DNA from: Gammaproteobacteria bacterium | GTDB taxonomy: Bacteria; Pseudomonadota; Gammaproteobacteria; Arenicellales; Poriferihabitantaceae | Assembly (NCBI GenBank): GCA_009839585.1 | Contig: VXPI01000117.1 | Location: 1 to 9,050 of the forward strand | Length of the DNA: 9,050 bases | Direction of reading: 5' to 3' | Translations under genes and position numbers: made by a program | In this document: piece by piece, positions 1 to 7,490 of the stretch | How the letters are laid out: the number at the start of each line of letters is the position of its first letter | How positions within the stretch are numbered: position 1 is the first letter of the stretch | The notes under the pieces: generated by a model | The model's input: only the letters and a program-made list of their open reading frames with translations | The model's database searches: none | Told to the model about the DNA's origin: nothing

Positions 1-1
1 G

Positions 2-1084
2 GATTTTCGGGACGATGAGCGCCCCGAACGCAATGAGCTGTTACGCCTGAACAGGCAGGTACTTGACCGATTACTGGAAAGTGGTTCATTTGAGTATCAA
101 TCCGGGTCATCCCTGTTTCTTTATCAACTTGATACAGGAGAACATGTACAGACCGGCGTAGTCTGCGAGGTACCGGTCGATGAATACGATTGCGGCAACA
201 TACGCAAACATGAAAATACCCTGATTGACAAGGAGTCCCTGTTAGCGAACTACCTCAAAGTGGTTGGTGTTTCATCAAGCCCTATCTGTTTAACCTATTC
301 CCAATCTGAATCTATTGACAGGCTGGTCACCCAAATCTGCGACAAGCCGGCCACTCTCGACTTTCAGAGCTTTGACGAAGTAGAACAGCGAATCTGGCAA
401 ATTCAGGATCCGGATATCCAGTCTCAATTTATTGATCTCTTCTCGCGAGTAGAAGTAAGCTATCTGACAGATGGACATCATCGAGCAGCGTCGGCAAGCC
501 GCTACAGCAGGAACATGCAGGACGAGTCAGGCGGGCACGCCCCTCCATCAACACAAAAATTGCTGGTAGTTCTGTTTCCGGACAACCAGCTAAGGCTGCT
601 GCCCTTTCACCGCAGTGTTCGTGACTTGAACGGCAAGAACGCCCAGCAGATTATCGGGGAGCTGGAAAAGGATTTTTCGATTACCCGCATTGAACAGGAT
701 GATTTTGCTTCCTCTCATCACGGTGAGTTCGGTTTATTTCTTGAAAATGTCTGGTACAAACTTGAATTCAAGCATGACATCAGCAAATTCGCCAACCCGG
801 TTAGCCAGCTGGATGCGACCATATTGCAGAACTATATTCTTGAACCGGTTTTCGGGATTAAGGAAAGCCGCAATGACCCAAGACTTGATTATGTTCCCGA
901 TGTGGGTGGGACTGATGCAATACGAGATAAGGTTGCAGAGGGCTGGCCAGTGATTCTGGTGATGCATGCGGCATCCATTGAACAGCTGATGGCCGTAGCC
1001 GATGCGAATGAGCTAATGCCTCCAAAATCCACCTATTTCGATCCCAAGCCGAGATCCGGGATTTTTGTTCGTGAAAGGGGCTAA
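2..1084 (+). CDS. DUF1015 family protein, 3' part (5' end outside window)
   Basis: The frame is open from base 2 to the TAA at 1082-1084, giving 360 residues with no start in the window. The first in-frame ATG-like codons are internal, so this is the C-terminal part of a longer protein. The family is usually about 400 or more residues, so roughly 50-90 N-terminal residues are missing. Family hallmarks seen: a KHENT stretch at 206-220, the LTDGHHRAA block with DGHHR at 470-484, and a C-terminal MPPKSTYFDPKP segment ending about 10 residues before the stop. No signal peptide or membrane segment is visible in the part present. The biochemical function is not established as far as I know. DGHHR resembles the phosphate-binding motif of the ParB/sulfiredoxin fold, including the archaeal free serine kinase SerK, so a small-molecule kinase is a hypothesis only. 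Nitronate monooxygenase follows 19 bases later, suggesting one transcript. Confidence 0.88.
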   Translation, partial: DFRDDERPERNELLRLNRQVLDRLLESGSFEYQSGSSLFLYQLDTGEHVQTGVVCEVPVDEYDCGNIRKHENTLIDKESLLANYLKVVGVSSSPICLTYSQSESIDRLVTQICDKPATLDFQSFDEVEQRIWQIQDPDIQSQFIDLFSRVEVSYLTDGHHRAASASRYSRNMQDESGGHAPPSTQKLLVVLFPDNQLRLLPFHRSVRDLNGKNAQQIIGELEKDFSITRIEQDDFASSHHGEFGLFLENVWYKLEFKHDISKFANPVSQLDATILQNYILEPVFGIKESRNDPRLDYVPDVGGTDAIRDKVAEGWPVILVMHAASIEQLMAVADANELMPPKSTYFDPKPRSGIFVRERG

Positions 1085-1103
1085 TCCCCTTTGAGGATTT
1101 CCC

Positions 1104-2186
1104 ATGCAGTCCGATATTCTTCCTCTTGAACGATCTGGCCAGTTTTGCAGGGAAAACAGTCTAGGCGTCCCTATTCTCTTGTCACCCATGGCAGGAGCCT
1201 GCCCACCGGTGTTGTCAATTGCAGTCAGTAAGGCTGGCGGAATGGGGGCGTGTGGGGTGTTGCTCATGCAGCCTGAAGCAATCGAACAATGGATGCAGGA
1301 ATTTCGATCCGCAAGTAGTGGTCCGGTCATGCTGAATAGCTGGATTCCTGATCCGGTACCGACACCCGACTCATTACGCGAGGCCGCTGTTCGGAATTTT
1401 CTCGAACAATTCGGACCCAAAATTCCGGATGGTATTGAACGGAAACAGCCGCCCGATTTCGAAGAGCAGTGTGAAGCCATGCTGAATACCCAGCCTGATG
1501 TAATTTCTTCGATTATGGGTCTATTCAAATCCGACTTCGTGAAACGCATGAAAGAGGCAGGCATCAAATGGTACGCAACAGTCACCACAGTCGGTGAAGC
1601 AATCGAAGCCGCAGCAGCAGGAGCAGATGCAGTGATCGCCCAGGGTATGGAAGCGGGAGGACACCGGGGCGCCTTTGATGCCGAGAACGCACCTGAACGG
1701 ATGGTCGGCCTGATATCACTGGTCCCGGGAGTCGTTGATGCAGTTGATGTGCCGGTAGTCGCAGCGGGCGGAATCGCAGATGGACGTGGCGTGGCCGCCG
1801 CATTGGTCCTGGGAGCCTCTGCGGTTCAGATTGGAACAGGGTTTCTTCGTTGCCCGGAAGCCGGTATACCATCCGCATGGGCTGACGCCATTGGAGTAGC
1901 CCGACCCGAAGATACGATTGGCACCCGTGCTTTTTCCGGGCGTTATGGTCGATCATTACGAACGACCTATGCGGAACTCGCCAATCAACCCGATTCTCCA
2001 GAGCCGTCTCCCTACCCTATTCAACGAGCCCTCACACAACCCATGCGGGATGATGCCAACCGAACTGGGGATATTGGCCGCATGCAGGCCTGGGCAGGGC
2101 AGTCAGCTGGACTGGCACAGGCAACCAGTCCAGCCAAGTTGATTGCAGGGCTTTGGTCAGAAGCACAGCAGATTTTGAGTCGGTAG
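1104..2186 (+). CDS. Nitronate monooxygenase (2-nitropropane dioxygenase family)
   Basis: A 360-residue cytosolic TIM-barrel flavoprotein, predicted to oxidise alkyl nitronates such as propionate 3-nitronate with FMN and O2. Seen in order: N-terminal LLSPMAGA near residues 25-32, where the family begins its first strand; the AQGMEAGGHRG block with His187, the position of the family's catalytic base; the phosphate-binding AAGGIADGRG at 220-229; and GASAVQIGTGFL at 237-248 followed by the CPEA motif. These match class I-type enzymes. Length is normal and there is no break. The ATG at 1104 is supported by GAGGA at 1093-1097 with 6-base spacing, the best ribosome binding site in the window. It lies 19 bases after the DUF1015 stop and converges on prmC. 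The substrate is inferred from the family. Related barrels (for example enoyl-ACP reductase FabK) share the fold, but the GGHRG context favours nitronate monooxygenase. Confidence 0.9.
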   Translation: MQSDILPLERSGQFCRENSLGVPILLSPMAGACPPVLSIAVSKAGGMGACGVLLMQPEAIEQWMQEFRSASSGPVMLNSWIPDPVPTPDSLREAAVRNFLEQFGPKIPDGIERKQPPDFEEQCEAMLNTQPDVISSIMGLFKSDFVKRMKEAGIKWYATVTTVGEAIEAAAAGADAVIAQGMEAGGHRGAFDAENAPERMVGLISLVPGVVDAVDVPVVAAGGIADGRGVAAALVLGASAVQIGTGFLRCPEAGIPSAWADAIGVARPEDTIGTRAFSGRYGRSLRTTYAELANQPDSPEPSPYPIQRALTQPMRDDANRTGDIGRMQAWAGQSAGLAQATSPAKLIAGLWSEAQQILSR

Positions 2187-2248
2187 GCAATTCATCTCGA
2201 ACAGCAGCCCGGAATCTGGCCTCCTCTCCGGCTCCCTTGTATGGCCTG

Positions 2249-3085
2249 TTATTCTGGCCTTCTCCCGAGACTTACCCGATCATGATCCATGAGGTCTTTT
2301 TCGGAGTGAACATCAACAAATCGGGCATTATTCATAATCGACTGAACTTGCATGGCCTGATCATAGGCATGCTCCAGTACCAGCCACCCCCCCGGGTGCA
2401 GGTAACCGGAAGATTCCGAGACGATCTGCCTGATTGCGTCCAGTCCATCTTCGCCCGAAACGAGGGCTGATTCTGGTTCATGCTGCAACTCCGGTGCCTC
2501 GAGATGCGGGTCATTGCGGGCTATATAGGGGGGATTGGAACAAATCAGGTGAAACTTTCGGCCTTCCAGGCCCGAAAACCAATCTGCTTCCATTAGTTTT
2601 ACATTAGCGCAATTATGCCTGCCCAGATTGATTTTCGCGATGGCCAGCGCATCCCTTGACAGGTCTGTTGCCGTGATTTCGGCATGTGGAATCTCTGTCG
2701 ATAATGCAATCGCAATCGCTCCACTGCCAGTGCCAAGCTCAAGAATAGTCGGAGATAGAAACGACCGGGCAGTGTTCAAGACTGCCTCGACAAGCGTTTC
2801 CGTTTCAGGGCGGGGCACTAACACCCGTGAATTAACATGGAGATCCTTCGACCAGAATTGCCGCGAGTTTGTGAGATAGGCCACCGGAACACCACTGTTT
2901 CGAAAATCAACAAGTTTCCGTATTCGAGCCTCATGTTGAGGGTCTATTGGAGTTTGTTCGTTTGCGATCAGCCAGGCATCGTCAACCTGTAACACGAATT
3001 TAAGCAATGCCCAGGCATCAATATCGGGGCTGGACGAATTTACCAGACTCCTTGATGACCAATGAAGCAGTTCTCTGATCTTCAA
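2249..3085 (-). CDS. prmC: Peptide chain release factor N5-glutamine methyltransferase
   Basis: PrmC (formerly HemK) transfers a methyl group from S-adenosylmethionine to the glutamine of the GGQ motif in release factors, raising termination efficiency. The product has 278 residues, the usual size. An N-terminal helical substrate-binding domain (about 1-85) is followed by a Rossmann methyltransferase domain with SAM motif I ELGTGSG at 116-122. The catalytic NPPY lies at 184-187, followed by IARNDPHL, and the protein ends VSLGRR as in E. coli PrmC. The start codon is TTG (3083-3085 read on the minus strand). No in-frame ATG precedes the methyltransferase core, and the N-terminus aligns with the family from this point, so TTG is the reasonable choice. 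No Shine-Dalgarno is visible in the 18-base gap after prfA, so translation may depend on coupling. Its substrate gene prfA is immediately upstream. Confidence 0.95.
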   Translation of the reverse strand: MKIRELLHWSSRSLVNSSSPDIDAWALLKFVLQVDDAWLIANEQTPIDPQHEARIRKLVDFRNSGVPVAYLTNSRQFWSKDLHVNSRVLVPRPETETLVEAVLNTARSFLSPTILELGTGSGAIAIALSTEIPHAEITATDLSRDALAIAKINLGRHNCANVKLMEADWFSGLEGRKFHLICSNPPYIARNDPHLEAPELQHEPESALVSGEDGLDAIRQIVSESSGYLHPGGWLVLEHAYDQAMQVQSIMNNARFVDVHSEKDLMDHDRVSLGRRPE

Positions 3086-3103
3086 TCGTTGTATGGAATA
3101 AGG

Positions 3104-4192
3104 TTAGTCTGATTCATCAATCATGGACAGCATTTCCGCACGATGCTCAACGATGAGTGGAGCGATAATCATGTCAAGGTGTCCCGTCAGGATTTCATCA
3201 AGTTTATAGAGTGTCAGATTAATTCGATGGTCTGTGACTCTCCCCTGTGGAAAGTTGTAGGTACGGATTCTTTCCGAGCGATCGCCACTGCCAACCAGGG
3301 ATTTTCGAGTGCTGGCCTGTTCTTCGTGCTGCCTGTCGATTTGGTTCTGGAGCAGGCGGGTGCGAAGCACCCCCATCGCTCTTGCCAGATTCTTGTGCTG
3401 CGACCGGTCATCCTGACACTCGACAACAATGCCTGTAGGGAGGTGAGTGATGCGAATAGCCGAGTCGGTCTTGTTCACATGCTGACCACCTGAGCCTGAG
3501 GCCCGAAACTTGTCGATTCGCAATTCATCGTTATTGATGGTGATTTCATCTATCTCTTCTGCTTCCGGCATCACCGCAACGGTACATGCGGAAGTATGGA
3601 TACGCCCCTGTGATTCTGTTTCAGGAACACGCTGAACCCGATGGGCCCCGGACTCGAATTTCAATCTTGAATATGCGTCCTGCCCTACGATCCTGCTGAT
3701 AATTTCCTTGTACCCGCCATGCTCCCCTTCGCTTTTGCTGATAATTTCCAGTACCCATTTTTGGCTCTCGGCATAGGCATGGTACATACGAAACAAATCG
3801 CCCGAGAACAGCGCCGCCTCATCACCGCCGGTACCGGCTCGAATTTCAAGGAACAGATTGCGTTGATCGTTGGGGTCTTGCGGAAGCAGCAGAACCTGTA
3901 TGTCCTCAAGGCTTTGCTCCAGCTTTTTATCGATTTCAGAGCATTCCTGTCGCACGATTTTCTGAATCTCGGGATCACCATCGTCAATGAGTTCTTCCAG
4001 TCCTGCTCTTTCGGTTTCAAGCGCCTGATGATTTTCAAAGGCTTCGACGATCAAGGTGATTCGAGCCAGTTCCACGGTGTGCTTGCGATACCAACCGCCG
4101 CCAAAATCGGCATCAGGGTCAGCTAACAGCGCACTCAATTCCTGATACCGATCCGCAATCTGGACAAGTTTTTGACGTGTTGACGCCTTCAT
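3104..4192 (-). CDS. prfA: Peptide chain release factor 1 (RF1)
   Basis: RF1 recognises UAA and UAG in the ribosomal A site and triggers hydrolysis of peptidyl-tRNA. The 362-residue product is full length. The N-terminal helical domain (about 1-105) is followed by the codon-recognition domain, with the PxT motif as P190-E191-T192 in the [19 protein letters not shown] context. RF1s commonly have PAT, PVT or PET here, so PET is not abnormal. RF2 would carry SPF instead. The GGQ loop is at 235-237 (GSGGQHVN), followed by the conserved [20 protein letters not shown]. The glutamine is the target of PrmC, encoded next. The ATG follows the hemA stop by 24 bases without a recognisable Shine-Dalgarno, so co-transcription with hemA is likely. 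Confidence 0.97.
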   Translation of the reverse strand: MKASTRQKLVQIADRYQELSALLADPDADFGGGWYRKHTVELARITLIVEAFENHQALETERAGLEELIDDGDPEIQKIVRQECSEIDKKLEQSLEDIQVLLLPQDPNDQRNLFLEIRAGTGGDEAALFSGDLFRMYHAYAESQKWVLEIISKSEGEHGGYKEIISRIVGQDAYSRLKFESGAHRVQRVPETESQGRIHTSACTVAVMPEAEEIDEITINNDELRIDKFRASGSGGQHVNKTDSAIRITHLPTGIVVECQDDRSQHKNLARAMGVLRTRLLQNQIDRQHEEQASTRKSLVGSGDRSERIRTYNFPQGRVTDHRINLTLYKLDEILTGHLDMIIAPLIVEHRAEMLSMIDESD

Positions 4193-4216
4193 GACAGAGC
4201 AATTCGGCTATTGAGG

Positions 4217-5464
4217 CTAGAGCTTGAACAATCGCTTGGCATAGCCAGCGGTGATGTGATCGCCATCTTCTTCGAGATGGCGCAATGTCTGGCTGGGTTT
4301 GTGTGCAAACTTGTTGGTTAGATCTCGAGCCATCTGCTCCAGTGTCTCATCGGGGTCAGATCCTGCCTTCAGTTTCTTCTTTGCCTTTTCGAGCTCTTCG
4401 GCCATCATCCTGTCCAGGTCCTCTCGCAAGGAACGAATCACTGGAACGGACTGTAGCGAGCGCATCCAGCGCATGAACTTGACCACTTGCAAATCAATGA
4501 TATTTTCAGCCTGTTCAGCGGCTTGTTGACGTAGGCCACGATTTTCCTTGACCAGGTGCTCCAGATCATCAATCGTGTACAGGTAGGCATCCGGCAACTG
4601 GCTGACTTCAGGCTCAATATCTCTCGGTACTGCCAAATCCAGAAGAAACATTGGACGTCGACGACGTTCCCTGAGGGCATTTTCCATTGCACCCTTGCCA
4701 AGTATTGGCAGTGTGCTTGCAGTCGATGAAACCACGATATCGGCCTGGGGTAGGCGATTGGGTACTTCGGAGAGGCTGATCGCCTCACTACCGATTCCCT
4801 CGGCAATAACCTCTGCCCGTCCCACTGAACGATTCGCGATAATGATATGCCTGACGCGATTTTTCTTGAAATAGCGTGCCACCAGTTCTATGGTATCTCC
4901 GGCACCGATCAGCAGAACATTCTGTTCACCGAGATCAGAATAAATTTGCTTGGCCAGGTTAACACCCATATTTGCAACGGATACCGCATTCTCTCCAATG
5001 GCAGTGTCTGTTCTGACTTGCTTGGCAACATGAAAGGCGTGCTGGAACAGTCGATTCAGGACCTTGCCTGTCGTACCATGGTGGATCGCCGTATGAAATG
5101 CGCTTTTCATCTGGCCCAGGATCTGGGACTCACCCATAACCATGGAATCAAGACCCGAGGCAACCCGAAAAGTGTGCCGCACTGCCTGGTCATCCGGAAA
5201 GTTGTACAGGACATTGCCCAGTTCTCTTGACTGGAGACCACTATGGATTTTCAGCCACTCCATGACGGGTATTGGCTCATTCGATTCCTGTCCACAGTAG
5301 ATTTCGGTTCGATTGCAGGTTGAGAGGATTGCGGCCTCACGAACACTGTCTGTCTGCTTCAGGTCCTTGAGAGCATCCTCAATCGAATCCGGGCCGAAAG
5401 CAGCCCTTTCCCGAATTTCAATCGGTGCTGTCTGGTGGTTCAGCCCGATGGTAAAGAGATGCAT
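4217..5464 (-). CDS. hemA: Glutamyl-tRNA reductase
   Basis: HemA reduces glutamyl-tRNA(Glu) with NADPH to glutamate-1-semialdehyde, the first committed step of C5-pathway tetrapyrrole synthesis. The 415-residue product is full length. The catalytic domain opens MHLFTIGLNHQTAPIEIRE and carries the nucleophilic Cys50 in LSTCNRTEIYC. GLDSMVMGESQILGQMK follows, with GESQILGQ at 111-118. The NADPH domain has VLLIGAGDT at 183-191. The C-terminal helical dimerisation segment contains LTNKFAHKPSQTLRHL and ends at 415. The ATG at 5462-5464 fits the family N-terminus exactly, but only a weak GAG lies upstream. It is the first gene of a probable hemA-prfA-prmC operon and diverges from the lipoprotein gene. 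A hemA promoter could not be fixed by eye. The dyad at 5540-5573 lies 76-109 bases upstream of the start codon and is a candidate control site. Confidence 0.97.
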   Translation of the reverse strand: MHLFTIGLNHQTAPIEIRERAAFGPDSIEDALKDLKQTDSVREAAILSTCNRTEIYCGQESNEPIPVMEWLKIHSGLQSRELGNVLYNFPDDQAVRHTFRVASGLDSMVMGESQILGQMKSAFHTAIHHGTTGKVLNRLFQHAFHVAKQVRTDTAIGENAVSVANMGVNLAKQIYSDLGEQNVLLIGAGDTIELVARYFKKNRVRHIIIANRSVGRAEVIAEGIGSEAISLSEVPNRLPQADIVVSSTASTLPILGKGAMENALRERRRRPMFLLDLAVPRDIEPEVSQLPDAYLYTIDDLEHLVKENRGLRQQAAEQAENIIDLQVVKFMRWMRSLQSVPVIRSLREDLDRMMAEELEKAKKKLKAGSDPDETLEQMARDLTNKFAHKPSQTLRHLEEDGDHITAGYAKRLFKL

Positions 5465-5539
5465 TGTTGCTCGAATCAGAAAATGAATGAACTGGTGGAA
5501 TCAGATTGATCAAGACCTACCTAAAGCCAAAGCGTTCCA

Positions 5540-5573
5540 ATCATGAATACATGATCTTGTCAGGATGTATTCA
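5540..5573. repeat. Overlapping inverted repeats, candidate operator
   Basis: Two perfect inverted repeats overlap. The longer has 9-bp arms, TGAATACAT at 5544-5552 and ATGTATTCA at 5565-5573, separated by 12 bases. The shorter is ATCATG (5540-5545), a 4-base spacer, then CATGAT (5550-5555). The arm centres of the longer repeat are 21 bp apart, about two helical turns, as expected for a dimeric regulator contacting one face of DNA. It lies just upstream of the TATAAT at 5588 and 76-109 bases upstream of the hemA start, so it could influence either operon. It could also fold as an AU-rich hairpin in RNA. No U-tract follows, so it is not a typical intrinsic terminator. The binding protein is unknown. 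Confidence 0.4.
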
Positions 5574-5585
5574 CACGGCATTACT

Positions 5586-5593
5586 ATTATAAT
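5586..5593. promoter_or_regulatory. Possible -10 box (TATAAT, palindromic ATTATAAT)
   Basis: A perfect consensus -10 hexamer is at 5588-5593 on the plus strand, and because ATTATAAT is self-complementary another is at 5591-5586 on the minus strand. Plus-strand use would start transcription near 5600 for the lipoprotein-lolB-ispE genes. Minus-strand use would give a long hemA leader containing the dyad. There is no convincing -35 at normal spacing and no TGn extension, so this is a candidate only. Confidence 0.3.
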
Positions 5594-5651
5594 CGTTTTG
5601 ACAACTTTAATGCCTATCTTGCCCGCTCAACGGTCTATCCGCTACCGCTCA

Positions 5652-7472
5652 ATGACTTTCCTGTCTTCTATTCACGGGATCTATTTTCGTCTTGTGATGC
5701 TTATTCTCTCGCTTGGCTTGCTCGCTGGCTGCCAGGTATCCACCACTGAGTCTGGTGAAGAGCCGGAACCTCCATCATCTGGAAGCTCTGCCCAGGCCAG
5801 TTTTGAGAGCTATCCGTATTCTCTTCAGGACAATCTGCTGACGGACATTCTTGCCGGGGAGATTGCAATTGAGCAGGGCCAACAAGCCGATGCTCTGGAA
5901 TTCCTCTCAAGAGCAGCTGCAAATTCAAGAGACAAGCGTCTTGTTTTGCAGGCCTTCCAGCTTGCAATCGAGACCGAGGACTATCAGCAGGCAATTAAGT
6001 TGGCGGAACTTTATCGAGAGGTTGAACCCGACAATCCAAGGGGCCACATCATGCTCTCCAATGCGAATTTTCGGCTGGGCAAGACTGGTGATGCACTTGA
6101 GATTATTCGAGAGAGTATTCTGGCATTGTCGGAAGACGATTACTTTACGCTAAGATCAACCGCCATGTTTTTGTCCGGCCAGCCCGGTGAAACCATACTG
6201 GATGATTATCTGGCACACATGGAACAGTATCCTGATGATGCAGGAATCAGTCTGGTAGCCGCACAACTCGCATTTCAGGTCGAGGACTGGGAGAGGTTTT
6301 CAGAGCAAATTGACAAGACGCTCAGATTGATCCCTGACTGGGAAACACCCGCCGTATTGAAACTCTCGGTCATGATTGAACAGGGTCACGATACTGCGTT
6401 GACTTATGCCAGAGAACACCTGACCGAGTTTCCGGAGCAGAAACTGTTCCGGATTACCTATGCCGATCTGTTGATCAATATTGATTTTGAAGATTTGGCT
6501 CTAGCTCAGGCAAAACAGATACTGGAAGATGATCCGGATTATCTGGATGCACTGATCATGGCTGGCTCATTACTGTTCAACAAGGACAATGACGAGTCCG
6601 GGCCCTTGCTTCAGAAATACATCGAGCTTGGCGGGATTGACCCCCAGGCTGTTTTCTACCTGTCGGAAATAGCCAAGCAGGACAAGGACTACAGGGAAGC
6701 CCTCAATCGACTCTACAGCATCGGCACAAGTAACCGGTTTTACCTGGAGGCCAGAATACGAATCGGCAGGATTTACGAGGAGAGAGACGGAACCGAGGCA
6801 GGTATCAAGTATCTGGATGGAATTGCCATTCGGGATCAGTCCGAGTTGTTGCGTATTGTGCTTGAAAAGGATCGAATGTATCAGGATGTTGGGGATTACG
6901 AAGAATCGCGAGCATTATTCGATGACATATTACTCAGGGAACCCGACAATGCGAGGCTGTTGTACCGGCGAGGGTTGTTGTTTGCAAATATGGATCTGCT
7001 GGATCTCCATGAAATCGATATGCGCAAGGTGATCGAGTTGGAATCCGACAATGCCTATGCCTACAATGCCCTGGGCTATGTTCTTGCCGACAAGACTGAT
7101 CGTCTGGAAGAGGCTTACGACCTGATTAACCATGCGATGGAACTGAGGCCCAATGACCCCTACATTACCGACAGTCTTGGCTGGATATATTACCGCCTGG
7201 GAAAAAATGAGCTAGCCATTCAATATCTGACCGAAGCTTCCGAGTTGCTCTGGGATGCTGAAATTGCTGCACACCTCGGCGAAGTGCTATGGGTCACGGA
7301 TCAACGCGAAGAAGCAAACGAGCTCTGGGACCGGGCACTTGAGGACTTCCCTGATCATCCTGTTCTCAATGAAACGGTTGAGCGTTTACGGGAAGCCAAT
7401 AGCGGTGCGGTGTCTATTTCGAATGAACAATACGTCCAGAACATGAGTCACTCGCAACGACTTGTTGCCTAG
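5652..7472 (+). CDS. lbcA: TPR-repeat outer-membrane lipoprotein, LbcA-like
   Basis: From the ATG at 5652 the product has 606 residues. A 26-residue signal sequence ends in the lipobox LLAG|C with Cys27 and Gln at +2. This predicts lipidation and, as there is no Asp at +2, transport to the outer membrane. The rest is an alpha-helical tetratricopeptide solenoid from about residue 64 to 590. The clearest TPRs are 466-501 (NALGYVLAD), 502-535 (DSLGWIYYRLG) and 536-569. The frame is also open to an ATG at 5565, but that adds a second hydrophobic stretch and lies upstream of the TATAAT at 5588. The ATG at 5697 would leave too short a signal peptide. No start has a clear Shine-Dalgarno. Position between hemA and lolB matches P. 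aeruginosa PA4667 (LbcA), the partner that activates the CtpA protease against peptidoglycan hydrolases. Function is inferred from that synteny and the architecture. Confidence 0.85.
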   Translation: MTFLSSIHGIYFRLVMLILSLGLLAGCQVSTTESGEEPEPPSSGSSAQASFESYPYSLQDNLLTDILAGEIAIEQGQQADALEFLSRAAANSRDKRLVLQAFQLAIETEDYQQAIKLAELYREVEPDNPRGHIMLSNANFRLGKTGDALEIIRESILALSEDDYFTLRSTAMFLSGQPGETILDDYLAHMEQYPDDAGISLVAAQLAFQVEDWERFSEQIDKTLRLIPDWETPAVLKLSVMIEQGHDTALTYAREHLTEFPEQKLFRITYADLLINIDFEDLALAQAKQILEDDPDYLDALIMAGSLLFNKDNDESGPLLQKYIELGGIDPQAVFYLSEIAKQDKDYREALNRLYSIGTSNRFYLEARIRIGRIYEERDGTEAGIKYLDGIAIRDQSELLRIVLEKDRMYQDVGDYEESRALFDDILLREPDNARLLYRRGLLFANMDLLDLHEIDMRKVIELESDNAYAYNALGYVLADKTDRLEEAYDLINHAMELRPNDPYITDSLGWIYYRLGKNELAIQYLTEASELLWDAEIAAHLGEVLWVTDQREEANELWDRALEDFPDHPVLNETVERLREANSGAVSISNEQYVQNMSHSQRLVA

Positions 7473-7490
7473 CCTGTCCTGAACATCAGC

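Larger units (their letters stand above)
5465..5651. promoter_or_regulatory. Divergent control region between hemA and the TPR lipoprotein gene
   Basis: This 187-base region separates two divergent operons and must contain both sets of promoters unless they lie inside the coding sequences. It is AT-rich around 5581-5612. A perfect TATAAT occurs at 5588-5593 within the self-complementary ATTATAAT (5586-5593), so it reads as a -10 box on both strands. No good -35 box lies 16-18 bases from it in either direction; the plus-strand candidate at 5565-5570 (ATGTAT) is poor. A transcript starting near 5600 would exclude the ATG at 5565 and favour 5652 as the lipoprotein start. A dyad element lies at 5540-5573. 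No small gene is evident. Confidence 0.5.

Noticed and set aside
1013..1588. 191-residue minus-strand open frame spanning the DUF1015 and nitronate monooxygenase junction
   Set aside because: It overlaps two recognised genes on the opposite strand and shows no recognisable domain or ribosome binding site.
1582..1956. 124-residue minus-strand open frame within the nitronate monooxygenase gene
   Set aside because: It lies wholly inside a well-supported gene, and its Arg/Leu/His-rich low-complexity product is typical of an antisense shadow frame.
2206..2233. Imperfect hairpin in the convergent gap as an intrinsic terminator
   Set aside because: The stem has a bulge and a 13-base loop, and no run of T follows on either strand, so it does not meet terminator criteria.
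2278..2287. 10-bp palindrome GATCATGATC near the prmC 3' end
   Set aside because: It is within coding sequence, short, and expected by chance; no second copy or promoter context supports a role.
3611..3628. RF1 PxT codon-recognition motif reading PET instead of PAT as a functional anomaly
   Set aside because: PET occurs in many bacterial RF1 proteins, for example, as I recall, in Bacillus; the middle position is variable.
5598..5620. Perfect TTGACA (5598-5603) as a -35 box for the lipoprotein gene
   Set aside because: No -10-like hexamer lies 16-18 bases downstream; the only near match, TATCTT at 5615-5620, is 11 bases away. The good TATAAT lies upstream of it, in the wrong order.
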